From positions 1 through 22,343 of the IMG/VR virus record IMGVR_UViG_3300028044_000085: a stretch of 22,343 nucleotides of DNA. The stretch is one strand, 5' to 3'. The stretch's first letter is position 1. Each line of letters opens with the position of its first letter. Source of the stretch: a virus. The position numbers and the translations under genes were made by a program. Shown here piece by piece: positions 8,291 through 14,862 of the stretch. The notes under the pieces are model-generated. The model made no database searches. It was not told the DNA's origin and saw only the letters and a list, made by a program, of their open reading frames with translations.

Positions 8291-9047
8291 GCCTCCCGCG
8301 CTGAGGGCGCTCCGGCGGGGCGGCGCACGAGCGCCAGGTCGCAACGGTGCTCCCTAAACCCTGCGGGTTTGGGTGAATAGCCTCACGCGCTGAGGGCGCT
8401 CCGGCGGGGCGGCGCACGAGCGCCGGGTCGCAACGGTGCTCCCTAAACCCTGCGGGTTTGGGTTAATAGCCTCACGCGCTGAGGGCGCTCCGGCGGGGCG
8501 GCGCACGAGCGCCGGGTCGCAACGGTGCTCCCTAAACCCTGCGGGTTTGGGTGAATAGCCTCACGCGCTGAGGGCGCTCCGGCGGGGCGGCGCACGAGCG
8601 CCGGGTCGCAACGGTGCTCCCTAAACCCTGCGGGTTTGGGTTAATAGCCTCACGCGCTGAGGGCGCTCCGGCGGGGCGGCGCACGAGCGCCGGGTCGCAA
8701 CGGTGCTCCCTAAACCCTGCGGGTTTGGGTGAATAGCCTCACGCGCTGAGGGCGCTCCGGCGGGGCGGCGCACGAGCGCCGGGTCGCAACTGTGCTCCCT
8801 AAACCCTGCGGGTTTGGGTGAATAGCCTCACGCGCTGAAGGCGCTCCGGCGGGGCGGCGCACGAGCGCCGGGTCGCAACTGTGCTCCCTAAACCCTGCGG
8901 GTTTGGGTGAATAGCCTCACGCGCTGAAGGCGCTCCGGCGGGGCGGCGCACGAGCGCCGGGTCGCAACTGTGCTCCCTAAACCCTGCGGGTTTGGGTTAA
9001 TAGCCTCACGCGCTGAAGGCGCTCCGGCGGGGCGGCGCACGAGCGCC
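8291..9047. repeat. 89-bp tandem array, eight full units plus a partial ninth
   Basis: Unit starts at the CGCGCTGA motif fall at 8297, 8386, 8475, 8564, 8653, 8742, 8831, 8920 and 9009, exactly 89 bp apart. Each unit is a 53-bp constant half, containing the inverted repeat GGCGCTC/GAGCGCC, plus a 36-bp half containing GCTCCCT and the hairpin AAACCC-TGC-GGGTTT. Units differ by single changes that are graded along the array: CTGAGGG becomes CTGAAGG from 8831 onward, and CGGTGC becomes CTGTGC from 8742 onward. GTGAATAG and GTTAATAG alternate in the first units, pointing to duplication as dimers. 89 is not divisible by three, so the array does not encode a repeat protein. It fills the gap between gp10.1 and the tape measure gene. 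Confidence 0.97.
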
Positions 9048-9081
9048 CATGACGCTGGCGCGTCGGGGTGATGATGCGGTG

Positions 9082-9249
9082 TCAGTCGGGGAACTGGATC
9101 ATGAGGGCTTTGAGGCTGGCGCGGGTTGGGCGGTCGGCAGAGGCGGCGGCGGGGCCGAGAACAGCGCGCGCGGCGGCGGCGAATTCGCGCGGCGTCAGAG
9201 CCCAGAACGCACGGGACTCTAATCGCAGGATGCCAAGGCCCAGCGCCAT
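9082..9249 (-). CDS. Tail assembly chaperone-like small protein (RcGTA gp10.1-like)
   Basis: This 55-residue protein reads MALGLGILRLESRAFWALTP, then REFAAAARAVLGPAA, and ends MIQFPD. The block of W-x-L-T-P-R-E and the C-terminal LM..FPD are the hallmark of the phage tail assembly chaperone family found beside GTA gp10. The start codon overlaps the stop of gp10 (TGATG sharing base 9249), which indicates translational coupling. The gene is short enough to be missed by routine ORF cut-offs. The 89-bp array follows 35 bp after its stop. Confidence 0.93.
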   Translation of the reverse strand: MALGLGILRLESRAFWALTPREFAAAARAVLGPAAASADRPTRASLKALMIQFPD

Positions 9250-9647
9250 CACCTCGTCCCAGGGAAAGGGACGGCTGCGGGCACCTCGCTGTCTTGGTGT
9301 TCGGTTTGCTGCCGCCCCTCACCCCGTGAAGGACGGGCAGAGGGGGTAAAGGTTGCGATCAGCAGGCGGGCGACGATGTCGATGAAGCCGGGGATGCCGT
9401 TGGGTGTGTGCATCCGGGCGACGGTGGCATCGTCAATGTCATGACCCGCACCGCGCAAGCCTGCTCCGACGATGCGGACGCAGTCGCGGGCGGAGAGTTT
9501 GCCGCCTTCGAAGCGTTGGGCGAGGGCGAGCATGTTTTCGTCGCCAAATGCTGCCTCCAGTTCGGCAAGCGCGCCGAGGGTGAGGCAGAGCGTGTAGGGC
9601 GTGCCGTCGAGGATGCCCTCGATTTCGCCGCGATGAAGATTGGGCAT
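9249..9647 (-). CDS. GTA gp10 family tail protein
   Basis: The 132-residue protein starts at ATG 9647 (MPNLHRGEIEGILDG). The core TLGALAELEAAFG, LAQRFEGGKLSARD and VRIVGAGLRGAG is characteristic of the GTA-gp10 family, a tail assembly component encoded directly after the tail tube gene. The last 35 residues or so (TFTPSARPSRGEGRQQTEHQ and onward) do not look like the family. They are encoded by a GC-rich palindrome-like segment (9300-9345) resembling dispersed intergenic repeats, so the original C-terminus seems to have been replaced or extended by a repeat insertion. The gene is coupled to gp10.1. Confidence 0.92.
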   Translation of the reverse strand: MPNLHRGEIEGILDGTPYTLCLTLGALAELEAAFGDENMLALAQRFEGGKLSARDCVRIVGAGLRGAGHDIDDATVARMHTPNGIPGFIDIVARLLIATFTPSARPSRGEGRQQTEHQDSEVPAAVPFPGTR

Positions 9648-9666
9648 GATGTGTCTCACGGTTGCT

Positions 9667-9738
9667 GTTCCTGCGCTGCGCTCCGGGCAACCTGCGACGG
9701 CGCGCGGGTCGCGTGGCTCCCTCGCCGCTGCGCGTCGC
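9667..9738. repeat. Degenerate copy of the 89-bp repeat family (gp9/gp10 junction)
   Basis: The segment contains GCGCTGCGCTCCGGGC, GCGACGGCGCGCGGGTCGC and GGCTCCCT in the same order as the constant half of the arrays. A weak hairpin follows (CGCCGC-TGC-GCGTCG) and then CTTC. It is a single unit and diverged. Confidence 0.6.
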
Positions 9739-9745
9739 TTCAGTT

Positions 9746-10159
9746 TCAAGCCGCAGTGAAGGTGATTTCGCCGGCGGATTCGAGGGCGATGTCGAAGGCG
9801 ACTTCGCCGTCGTGTTTGCCGCTGAGGTCGAAGCTGTTGATCTGGAACGGGCCTTGAACGGTGCCAAAACCTGGGATCACGATTTGCCAGGGTGCAATGG
9901 TGCCGTTGAAAACGTGCGTGCGCACGATTGCATCTGAGGCGGCGTTCTTGAAGATTCCCGAGCCGGTGAGGCCAGCGGATTTGCCGCCGCCTCCGGCCAG
10001 GAGTTCGCGCCAAAGGCCTGCGGATTCCGATGAGGTTACATCGACGGTTGCCAGATTGAAGCTGATCTTGCGTGAGCGGATGCCAGCCACGGTCGTGTAA
10101 ACGCCGGTGCCGTTCGCATCGACTTTGAGCAGAAGGTCTTTGCCTTTTTGTGCGGTCAT
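9746..10159 (-). CDS. Major tail (tube) protein, TP901-1-like (RcGTA gp9-like)
   Basis: The 137-residue protein begins MTAQKGKDLLLKVDANGTG and includes VAGIRSRKISFNLATVDVTS, WRELLAGGGGKSAGLTGSG and a final DIALESAGEITFTAA. These are the conserved blocks of the GTA/TP901-1 tail tube family. The length is practically that of the RcGTA protein. The mRNA should need high expression, since the tube is built from many copies. The gene is flanked on its upstream side by a five-unit 89-bp array and on its downstream side by a degenerate unit, so structured RNA brackets this cistron. Confidence 0.95.
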   Translation of the reverse strand: MTAQKGKDLLLKVDANGTGVYTTVAGIRSRKISFNLATVDVTSSESAGLWRELLAGGGGKSAGLTGSGIFKNAASDAIVRTHVFNGTIAPWQIVIPGFGTVQGPFQINSFDLSGKHDGEVAFDIALESAGEITFTAA

Positions 10160-10179
10160 TATTTATCTCGCTTTGTTAT

Positions 10180-10653
10180 GCCTCACGCGCTGAGGGCGCT
10201 CCGGCGGGGCGGCGCACGAGCGCCGGGTCGCAAATTTGCTCCCTATCGGCTTCGCCGATGTCATTTTTGCCTCACGCGCTGAGGGCGCTCCGGCGGGGCG
10301 GCGCACGAGCGCCGGGTCGCAAATTTGCTCCCTATCGGCTTCGCCGATGTCATTTTTGCCTCACGCGCTGAGGGCGCTCCGGCGGGGCGGCGCACTAGCG
10401 CCGGGTCGCAAATTTGCTCCCTATCAGCTTCGCCGATGTCATTTTTGCCTCACGCGCTTAAGGCGCTCCGGCGGGGCGGCGCACGAGCGCCGGGTCGCAA
10501 ATTTGCTCCCTATCGGCTTCGCCGATGTCATTTTTGCCTCACGCGCTTAAGGCGCTCCGGCGGGGCGGCGCACGAGCGCCGGGTCGCAAATTTGCTCCCT
10601 CGACGCCTATGGCGTCGCTTTTGTGTGCCTCGCGCGCTGCGGCGCGTGAGGCC
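10180..10653. repeat. 89-bp array with five units and inverted ends
   Basis: Unit starts fall at 10186, 10275, 10364, 10453 and 10542, exactly 89 bp apart. The 53-bp constant half is shared with the array at 8291. The 36-bp half differs in sequence but keeps the length and layout: GCTCCCT, the hairpin ATCGGC-TTC-GCCGAT, and a T-run. In the last unit this half is replaced by another 36 bp with the hairpin CGACGCC-TAT-GGCGTCG. The array starts with GCCTCACGCGC (10180-10190) and ends with its reverse complement GCGCGTGAGGC (10642-10652), like the ends of a mobile element. It fills the gp8/gp9 gap. Confidence 0.96.
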
Positions 10654-10654
10654 A

Positions 10655-11068
10655 CTAAATAGGTTCGGTGACGGCGCGGAAGCGGACAAGGGCGCGGTAG
10701 GTTTCGTTGTCGGGTTCGCGGCGGGCTTCGGTAAATTCGTGGCGCAAATTGATGAGGCGATGGCCGTCCAGGGTGAGGGCCGACTGATGGAGCGTAGCGC
10801 GGACGAGGGCTGCGATGTCGTGGACTTGTTTGCGTCCCGGCATGCGGGACCAGACATGGAGCGTCAGCGTGTGCTCGCGGCCATCGTCGCTGCCCGTTGA
10901 CCAGTCGCGCTCGATGGTTTGGCCGAGCGACAGGTATGGGTAGGGCGTTTTAGGCGGCACGTCGTCGTAGACGCGTGCGGTGCCACCCGTTGCGGTGGTG
11001 AGCGCGGCGTTTGCGTTCAGGGCCGCCACAACGGCGGATTGCAGGGCAAGGCTGGCGCTTGCGGGCAT
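10655..11068 (-). CDS. Tail terminator, DUF3168 (RcGTA gp8-like)
   Basis: This 137-residue protein has the DUF3168 pattern: an N-terminal helix (SLALQSAVVAALNANAALT), YDDVPPKTPYPYLSLGQT, HTLTLHVWSRMPGRKQVHDI and a C-terminal YRALVRFRAVTE. The family caps the tail tube and joins it to the neck. GAGGG lies upstream of ATG 11068 at somewhat long spacing. It follows a 281-bp gap filled by composite hairpin element X and precedes the 89-bp array at 10180. Confidence 0.95.
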   Translation of the reverse strand: MPASASLALQSAVVAALNANAALTTATGGTARVYDDVPPKTPYPYLSLGQTIERDWSTGSDDGREHTLTLHVWSRMPGRKQVHDIAALVRATLHQSALTLDGHRLINLRHEFTEARREPDNETYRALVRFRAVTEPI

Positions 11069-11109
11069 GGTGGGAGTTCCCTCTGAGGCATGGCGTGTTT
11101 GAATGACAC

Positions 11110-11314
11110 GGGGCTATCGCCCCGGACCCCATTCGAGGGGGACACCCCCTCGAACTCTCCCCGTTTTTTGTGACGAAGAAAAAGTCATGGGTCCAGGGAC
11201 GCGTCCCTGGCCGGGGTGTCCGAGGGGCGGGGAGCCCCTCGGCTTTGTAAGGCTGGGATGGGCTTCGAGCTTGTGGCTACCCCACCCCTAACCCCTCCCC
11301 GCAAGGGGGAGGGG
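11110..11314. repeat. Composite palindromic element X (double hairpin plus three further modules)
   Basis: The modules, in order, are GGGGC-TATC-GCCCC (11110-11123); TTCGAGGGGG-ACA-CCCCCTCGAA (11132-11154); CCCCGTTTTTTGTGACGAA; CCAGGGAC-GC-GTCCCTGG (11193-11210); CCGAGGGGC-GGGGA-GCCCCTCGG (11220-11242) followed by CTTT; and CCCCTCCCC-GCAAG-GGGGAGGGG (11292-11314). The same modules occur in the same order at 12667-12868. No ORF of the GTA type crosses this 281-bp gap between the small gp7.5 ORF and gp8. Confidence 0.85.
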
Positions 11315-11349
11315 AATCCGGTCGGAACGAGCGTCACCGCTAGGGCCAG

Positions 11350-11523
11350 TTATGACGTGCGGATGGTGGTGATGAGGGGGAGTGGGGACGGGTCGTCGGG
11401 AGATGCCGGGCGGAGGGTGGCCAGCTTTTCAGCGGTGCGGGCGAGGGCCGTTGCGAGGGCTGCTTCGACCGTGCGGGAGCGGCTAGCGGCGGCGCCGATG
11501 CGAAAGGTGAGGCGGGGGATCAT
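11350..11523 (-). CDS. Small hypothetical protein coupled to gp7
   Basis: The 57-residue ORF MIPRLTFRIGAAASRSRTVE begins at ATG 11523, which overlaps the TGA stop of gp7 (ATGA). This is the same coupling seen between gp6 and gp7. I know no RcGTA gene at this position and do not recognise the sequence. The first half could be one helix, and the end is PITTIRTS-like and beta-prone. Its position between head-tail adaptor and tail terminator suggests a small connector or a truncated tail-completion protein. The codon coupling supports it, the lack of a recognised family weakens it. Confidence 0.6.
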   Translation of the reverse strand: MIPRLTFRIGAAASRSRTVEAALATALARTAEKLATLRPASPDDPSPLPLITTIRTS

Positions 11524-11858
11524 GTGACGGTTTCCTCGCAGCGGCATTCGAGGAAGCGCTGGCGGCCAGTATGATCGAGCACGGTGCGGATCTCGAATAT
11601 GCGGGTTCCCAGGCGCAGGCGGTGATCGAGGGTCAGGCCGTCGCGGTGGCGAAGCCAGATGGTGTGGGTGATACGGCCCGCCAGCCGGTCGGCGTCGGCG
11701 GATTCGGTGCCGCCGGTGGCGTTGAGCGAACCCCAGACTTCGGCTGCGAGCGCATAGGTCAGGCTAGCGCCACCTGCGCCATCGCTGGTGCGAACGGGGG
11801 CTTCCAGTGCGAAACGGTGGAACAGGTCGCCGATGGTGGGTGTGGATTTCGAGGTCAC
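11520..11858 (-). CDS. Head-tail adaptor (RcGTA gp7-like)
   Basis: The 112-residue product starts at GTG 11858 (VTSKSTPTIGDLFHRFALEA). The GTG overlaps the TGA of gp6 (GTGA), and GGAGG lies 8 bases upstream inside the end of gp6, which fixes the start. The core (W-x-SLNATGGTESADADRLAG, then HTIWLRHRDGL, LGTRIFEI and LECRCEE) is the head-tail joining fold typical of SPP1 gp16/HK97 gp9-like adaptors. The length equals that of RcGTA gp7. A longer open frame upstream to 11957 lies inside gp6 and is rejected. Confidence 0.93.
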   Translation of the reverse strand: MTSKSTPTIGDLFHRFALEAPVRTSDGAGGASLTYALAAEVWGSLNATGGTESADADRLAGRITHTIWLRHRDGLTLDHRLRLGTRIFEIRTVLDHTGRQRFLECRCEETVT

Positions 11859-12427
11859 AGGCGTGGCCTCCGGTAGGGCATCAGGAGATCGGATACGGCT
11901 TTGGGGATGGCGGTCTGAGGCTCGCCGATTTCGATGGGGTCGCGGTGCTCGTACCAATGGGCGACGAGCAGGAGCAGGGCCTGGCGGATGGGGGCGGGAA
12001 CGTCTTCGGCGGTCGGGCCAAAGCCTGCCGTGAACGTGATTGCGATGCCGTTTGCTGGCGCGGTGACCACGGGCCAGAGTTGGCTGACGTTGACGACGCG
12101 GGCGGGTGGGCCAGGATCGAGGACGGTTGCGGATGGAGCGAGCGTGGTGGAGGCGCCGTTGGCGGAGACGGTTTTGACCAAGGTGACGGCACTGACGGGA
12201 TGAAGCGGGAGCGGGACGGCATTGCCCTTGGGCCAGGCATTGAGGGTGAGTTGCCAGGACTGCGTAATCAGCGCGAGGCCGAGGGCTGCCTCGATGTGGA
12301 GCCGCGACGTGAGGATCAGGCTGGAGATGAGGATGTCTTCGTCCATCGTATCAACGCGAAGGTGCGCCTTGGCTTTCGCGAGCGTGATCGGTTCCGTTAG
12401 CGGGCCGGCGGTTAGGACGAGCGCCAT
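11855..12427 (-). CDS. Head-tail connector (RcGTA gp6-like, phage gp6/gp8 family)
   Basis: The 190-residue protein starts at ATG 12427 (MALVLTAGPLTEPITLAKAK), with AAGG 8 bases upstream. The pattern P-x-T...AK.HLRVD..DEDILI..LI..SR..IE, then LINTWP-like LTLNAWPKG, and a C-terminal PAPIRQALLLLVAHWYEHR is the signature of the phage DNA-packaging/head-completion family (gp6-like) used by GTAs. The last codons hold the ribosome site and GTG start of gp7. The gene is preceded by a long structured gap of 446 bp that separates it from the capsid gene, unusual within a GTA head module. Confidence 0.94.
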   Translation of the reverse strand: MALVLTAGPLTEPITLAKAKAHLRVDTMDEDILISSLILTSRLHIEAALGLALITQSWQLTLNAWPKGNAVPLPLHPVSAVTLVKTVSANGASTTLAPSATVLDPGPPARVVNVSQLWPVVTAPANGIAITFTAGFGPTAEDVPAPIRQALLLLVAHWYEHRDPIEIGEPQTAIPKAVSDLLMPYRRPRL

Positions 12428-12597
12428 GGGTTCAGCCTTGCGGTTAGGGGTTGCTGGGTCGTGGATGAGAGAGGTGGCGGGACTGCTGTTCGCGGAACCG
12501 GGTGGATGAGGTCCGGTGCTGGCGCGTCTCGACGCACTGGCGGCTAGCAGCGGAGGGCGGCGCGCGGGCAACTGGCGGAGGGAGCAGTCCCGCCTGA

Positions 12598-12870
12598 CCT
12601 CGCAAGCGGAGGAGGGACACTTGCGAGGTGTGGGGATGGGTATGTAGGTAAAGAGGCGCTACGCGCTTGGGCTGCCGCCCAAACCCGCTTGAGAGGGACA
12701 CCCTCTCAAACTCGCCCGCTTTTTTTGGGGGACGAAAAAAATAGAACGGGTCCAGGGACAAGTCCCTGGCCGGGGTGTCCGAGGGGCGGGGAGCCCCTTG
12801 GCTTCGTGCAGTAAAGGCGGAGGTTGTGGCTACCCCCACCCCTAACCCCTCCCCGCAAGGGGGGGGAATC
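12598..12870. repeat. Palindromic gap between capsid and gp6: 9-bp hairpin plus composite element Y
   Basis: CCTCGCAAG (12598-12606) and CTTGCGAGG (12620-12628) form a 9-bp stem with a 13-base loop. Element Y then repeats the modules of X: TTGGGC-TGCC-GCCCAA (12667-12682), TTGAGAGGG-ACA-CCCTCTCAA (12689-12709), a run of seven T, CCAGGGAC-AA-GTCCCTGG (12752-12769), CCGAGGGGC-GGGGA-GCCCCTTGG, and CCCCTCCCC-GCAA followed by a G-run. The stem bases of the first two hairpins differ from X on both sides, so pairing is kept. From 12428 to 12597 I see no gene and no clear structure. Confidence 0.85.
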
Positions 12871-12873
12871 CGC

Positions 12874-14085
12874 TTACACTCCGAACTTGAGGAGCTTGAT
12901 GGCGTCGAAGTCGGCGACGCCGCCGCCGACACGTTTGGTGGTGTAGAATAGGACGTAGGGCTTCGCGCTGTAGGGGTCGCGCAGGACGCGGATGCCGACG
13001 CGGTCGACGATCAAATAACCGCGCGAGAAGTCACCAAAGGCGATCGAGAACGAGTTGGCCGCGATGTCGGGCATGTCTTCGCTTTCGGCGACGGGATAGC
13101 CGAGCAGGGTCGGCATCTGGCCGGGCTGGTAGGACGGCTGCCAGAGGTAGTTGCCGTCGACGTCCTTGAATTTGCGGACGGCGCTTTGAGTAGCACGGTT
13201 CATGACGAAATGGGCCGAGGCGCGATAGCCGGCTTTGACCGCATAGATGAGGTCGATCAGTTTGTCGGACGGATTGGTGGCCGGAAAGGCTCCGGCGACG
13301 CCGGTTGCGAGCGTGCCGAGTTTGCCCCAGACCCAGGCCGAGTTGGCGACGGTATCGTAGGCGAGGAAGCCTTTGGGTTTGTTAACGCCGTCGCCGGTGA
13401 CGAAGGCTTTGCCTTCTTGGGTTGCGAAGGCGATCTGGACTTCTTCCGACAACCACTGATCAATGTTGACGGCACTGTCGTCGAGGAGGGTCGATGTGGC
13501 GGCCGGCATGGCATAGAGTTCCATGGTCGGGAAAACGGTGGCGGCCAGCGTGGGGGTGACCGTCTGGGGGCGGGCTGCGGTTTCGCCAACCCAGCCGGTG
13601 TCGAAGCCGGTCGTTGCGTAAGGGCGCTTATAGACCGAGCTTGAGACCTGGCGGACACCGGCGATGGCGCGGATCGGCGAGATGTTGGTCAGCGAGCGGT
13701 TGATGTTTGCTTCGAGTTCGGCAGGGACGAGATAGCCGCCGTCCGGGTCGGAGGAGGCGGACAGGGCTTTGGATTCCAGCGAGCGGAGCGTCGCGGTGTC
13801 GCCCTGGCGGACGTAACCGTCAAACGCCGACTTGTGGGCGAGACCGGTTGCCGATTGCGGGGCGCTGCCGCCGATGGCGGGTCGGGCAGACTTCAGGGCC
13901 ATCTCGTCCATGGCACGTTCGATGCGGGCGAGCTTTTCGGTGGTGACAACGTCCGTCGACTGGCGGGCGGACAGTTCGGCCAGGCGCTGTTCGTTGGTGG
14001 CTTTGAACTCGTCGAAGGCGCGCATCATGTCGGCGATGCTGTCGGTTTCGACCGATTTGGTTTCAATCGTTGGGATTTCGAGCAT
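12874..14085 (-). CDS. HK97-fold major capsid protein (RcGTA gp5-like)
   Basis: This 403-residue protein begins MLEIPTIETKSVETDSIADM, with AAGGA five bases before the ATG. Residues 1-105 are the helical scaffolding delta domain. The mature part starts around LESKALSASSDPDGGYLVP (residues 103-120), the expected prohead-protease cleavage area. The rest has HK97-fold hallmarks, such as GWVGETAARPQTVTPTLA, ATQEGKAFVTGDGVNKPKG, LLGYPVAESEDMPDI and a final FDAIKLLKFGV. Size and order match RcGTA gp5. The gene lies 19 bp behind the protease gene, the only head junction with neither overlap nor hairpin. Confidence 0.97.
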   Translation of the reverse strand: MLEIPTIETKSVETDSIADMMRAFDEFKATNEQRLAELSARQSTDVVTTEKLARIERAMDEMALKSARPAIGGSAPQSATGLAHKSAFDGYVRQGDTATLRSLESKALSASSDPDGGYLVPAELEANINRSLTNISPIRAIAGVRQVSSSVYKRPYATTGFDTGWVGETAARPQTVTPTLAATVFPTMELYAMPAATSTLLDDSAVNIDQWLSEEVQIAFATQEGKAFVTGDGVNKPKGFLAYDTVANSAWVWGKLGTLATGVAGAFPATNPSDKLIDLIYAVKAGYRASAHFVMNRATQSAVRKFKDVDGNYLWQPSYQPGQMPTLLGYPVAESEDMPDIAANSFSIAFGDFSRGYLIVDRVGIRVLRDPYSAKPYVLFYTTKRVGGGVADFDAIKLLKFGV

Positions 14086-14104
14086 AGGGGTCCTTTTCGG
14101 GTTT

Positions 14105-14695
14105 TCAGGTGTTGGCGCGAATGGAAGCGGTCAGGGTCTGGATGCGGCGGGAAAGGGGCGTTTGCGCTGATGAGGTGGCGGTACGGGGTTGCGCCTTTAC
14201 CGACGTGACGCGAGCACCGGGCAACATGGGGAAGGTGACGACTGAGATTTCCCACAGGTCGATTTTGGTCAGACGGCGGAGGCCGCCTTTCGAGATGCGG
14301 TTCGCGCTGGTGGCGCGGAAGCCGATGGAGAGGCCGTCGAGCGCGCCGGAACGGAGCAGGGCGAGGATGTCGCGGGCCTTGGAATTATCGACGCTGAGTT
14401 GGCCTTCGGCGTAGAGGCCGCGCGCATCTTCGCGCAGGGTTTTCCAAACGCCGATGGGTTGGGCCGGGTCGTGCTGGAACAGGAGCTTGACGCCGCGCGG
14501 GCCGCGCCGTGCGAGGCTCTCGGCGAAGGCGCCGGGCGCGATGATGTCGTTGCCCATATCGGGGGTGTCGAACAGGCTCGCGTAGCCGGTGAAGGTGCCG
14601 TCGGTGGCGAGCGCCATGCTGGCGGGCACGAGGGTTGGTTGCGGCGCGCGCGGGAGCGGGAGCGCGACCGCTGGGGAGGAGCGGGGCGTGGGCAT
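14105..14695 (-). CDS. HK97-family prohead protease (RcGTA gp4-like)
   Basis: The 196-residue protein (from ATG 14695, MPTPRSSPAVALPLP) has the U35-type prohead protease pattern. It shows FTGYASLFDTPDMGNDIIAPGAF in outline at residues 35-57, LLFQHDPAQPIG with catalytic His75, and DGLSIGF with catalytic Ser123, followed by DLWEISVVTFPM. It should cleave the capsid delta domain during maturation. No good ribosome site is seen at 14695. ATG 14614 is a shorter alternative that would still precede the conserved core. The open frame upstream to 14974 crosses a hairpin element and the portal pseudogene in the wrong frame and is not coding. Confidence 0.92.
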   Translation of the reverse strand: MPTPRSSPAVALPLPRAPQPTLVPASMALATDGTFTGYASLFDTPDMGNDIIAPGAFAESLARRGPRGVKLLFQHDPAQPIGVWKTLREDARGLYAEGQLSVDNSKARDILALLRSGALDGLSIGFRATSANRISKGGLRRLTKIDLWEISVVTFPMLPGARVTSVKAQPRTATSSAQTPLSRRIQTLTASIRANT

Positions 14696-14762
14696 GGCAG
14701 GAGGGGTCCATGGTGGTGGGGGGACGCGCGTTCGCTGGGACACGCGCCATCGGAAAGAAAGC

Positions 14763-14816
14763 ATGGGGCTCTGCCCCATTACCCCGCCTAAAGCCTGAGG
14801 CCTTAGGAAACCCGTT
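14763..14816. repeat. Double-hairpin element, copy Z
   Basis: ATGGGGC-TCT-GCCCCAT (14763-14779) is followed by TACCCCG, then CCTAAAGCC-TGA-GGCCTTAGG (14787-14807, one mismatch) and AAACCCGTTTTTGGG. The layout is the same as in copies V, W, X and Y, with different stem sequences. It sits between the portal pseudogene and the protease gene. Confidence 0.75.
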
Positions 14817-14862
14817 TTTGGGTAAGCGCGGGTGGCTTTGTTGCTTGCGATGCTCCGCATCG

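Noticed and set aside
8275-8328. GTG start inside the repeat adding 18 residues to the tape measure protein
   Set aside because: The added residues come from the repeat unit and appear in other frames elsewhere; ATG 8274 fits homologue length.
8297-9047. CRISPR-like spacing (53-bp repeat, 36-bp spacer)
   Set aside because: The 36-bp parts are the same in nearly all units of one array and contain their own hairpin; true spacers would be unique. No cas genes are present.
10150-10900. Plus-strand repeat protein with SRAEGAPAGRRTSAGSQ units
   Set aside because: Produced by reading the 89-bp array, which is not a multiple of three; the frame shifts between units and there is no gene context.
11134-11169. 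Intrinsic terminator ending the head transcript
   Set aside because: Stem plus T-run are on the plus strand; for the leftward operon the run would be A before the stem, so it cannot terminate GTA mRNA in the usual way.
12444-12932. Minus-strand ORF in the capsid/gp6 gap
   Set aside because: It spans the palindromic element and the end of the capsid gene in another frame; composition is Pro/Arg/Ser-rich and not protein-like.
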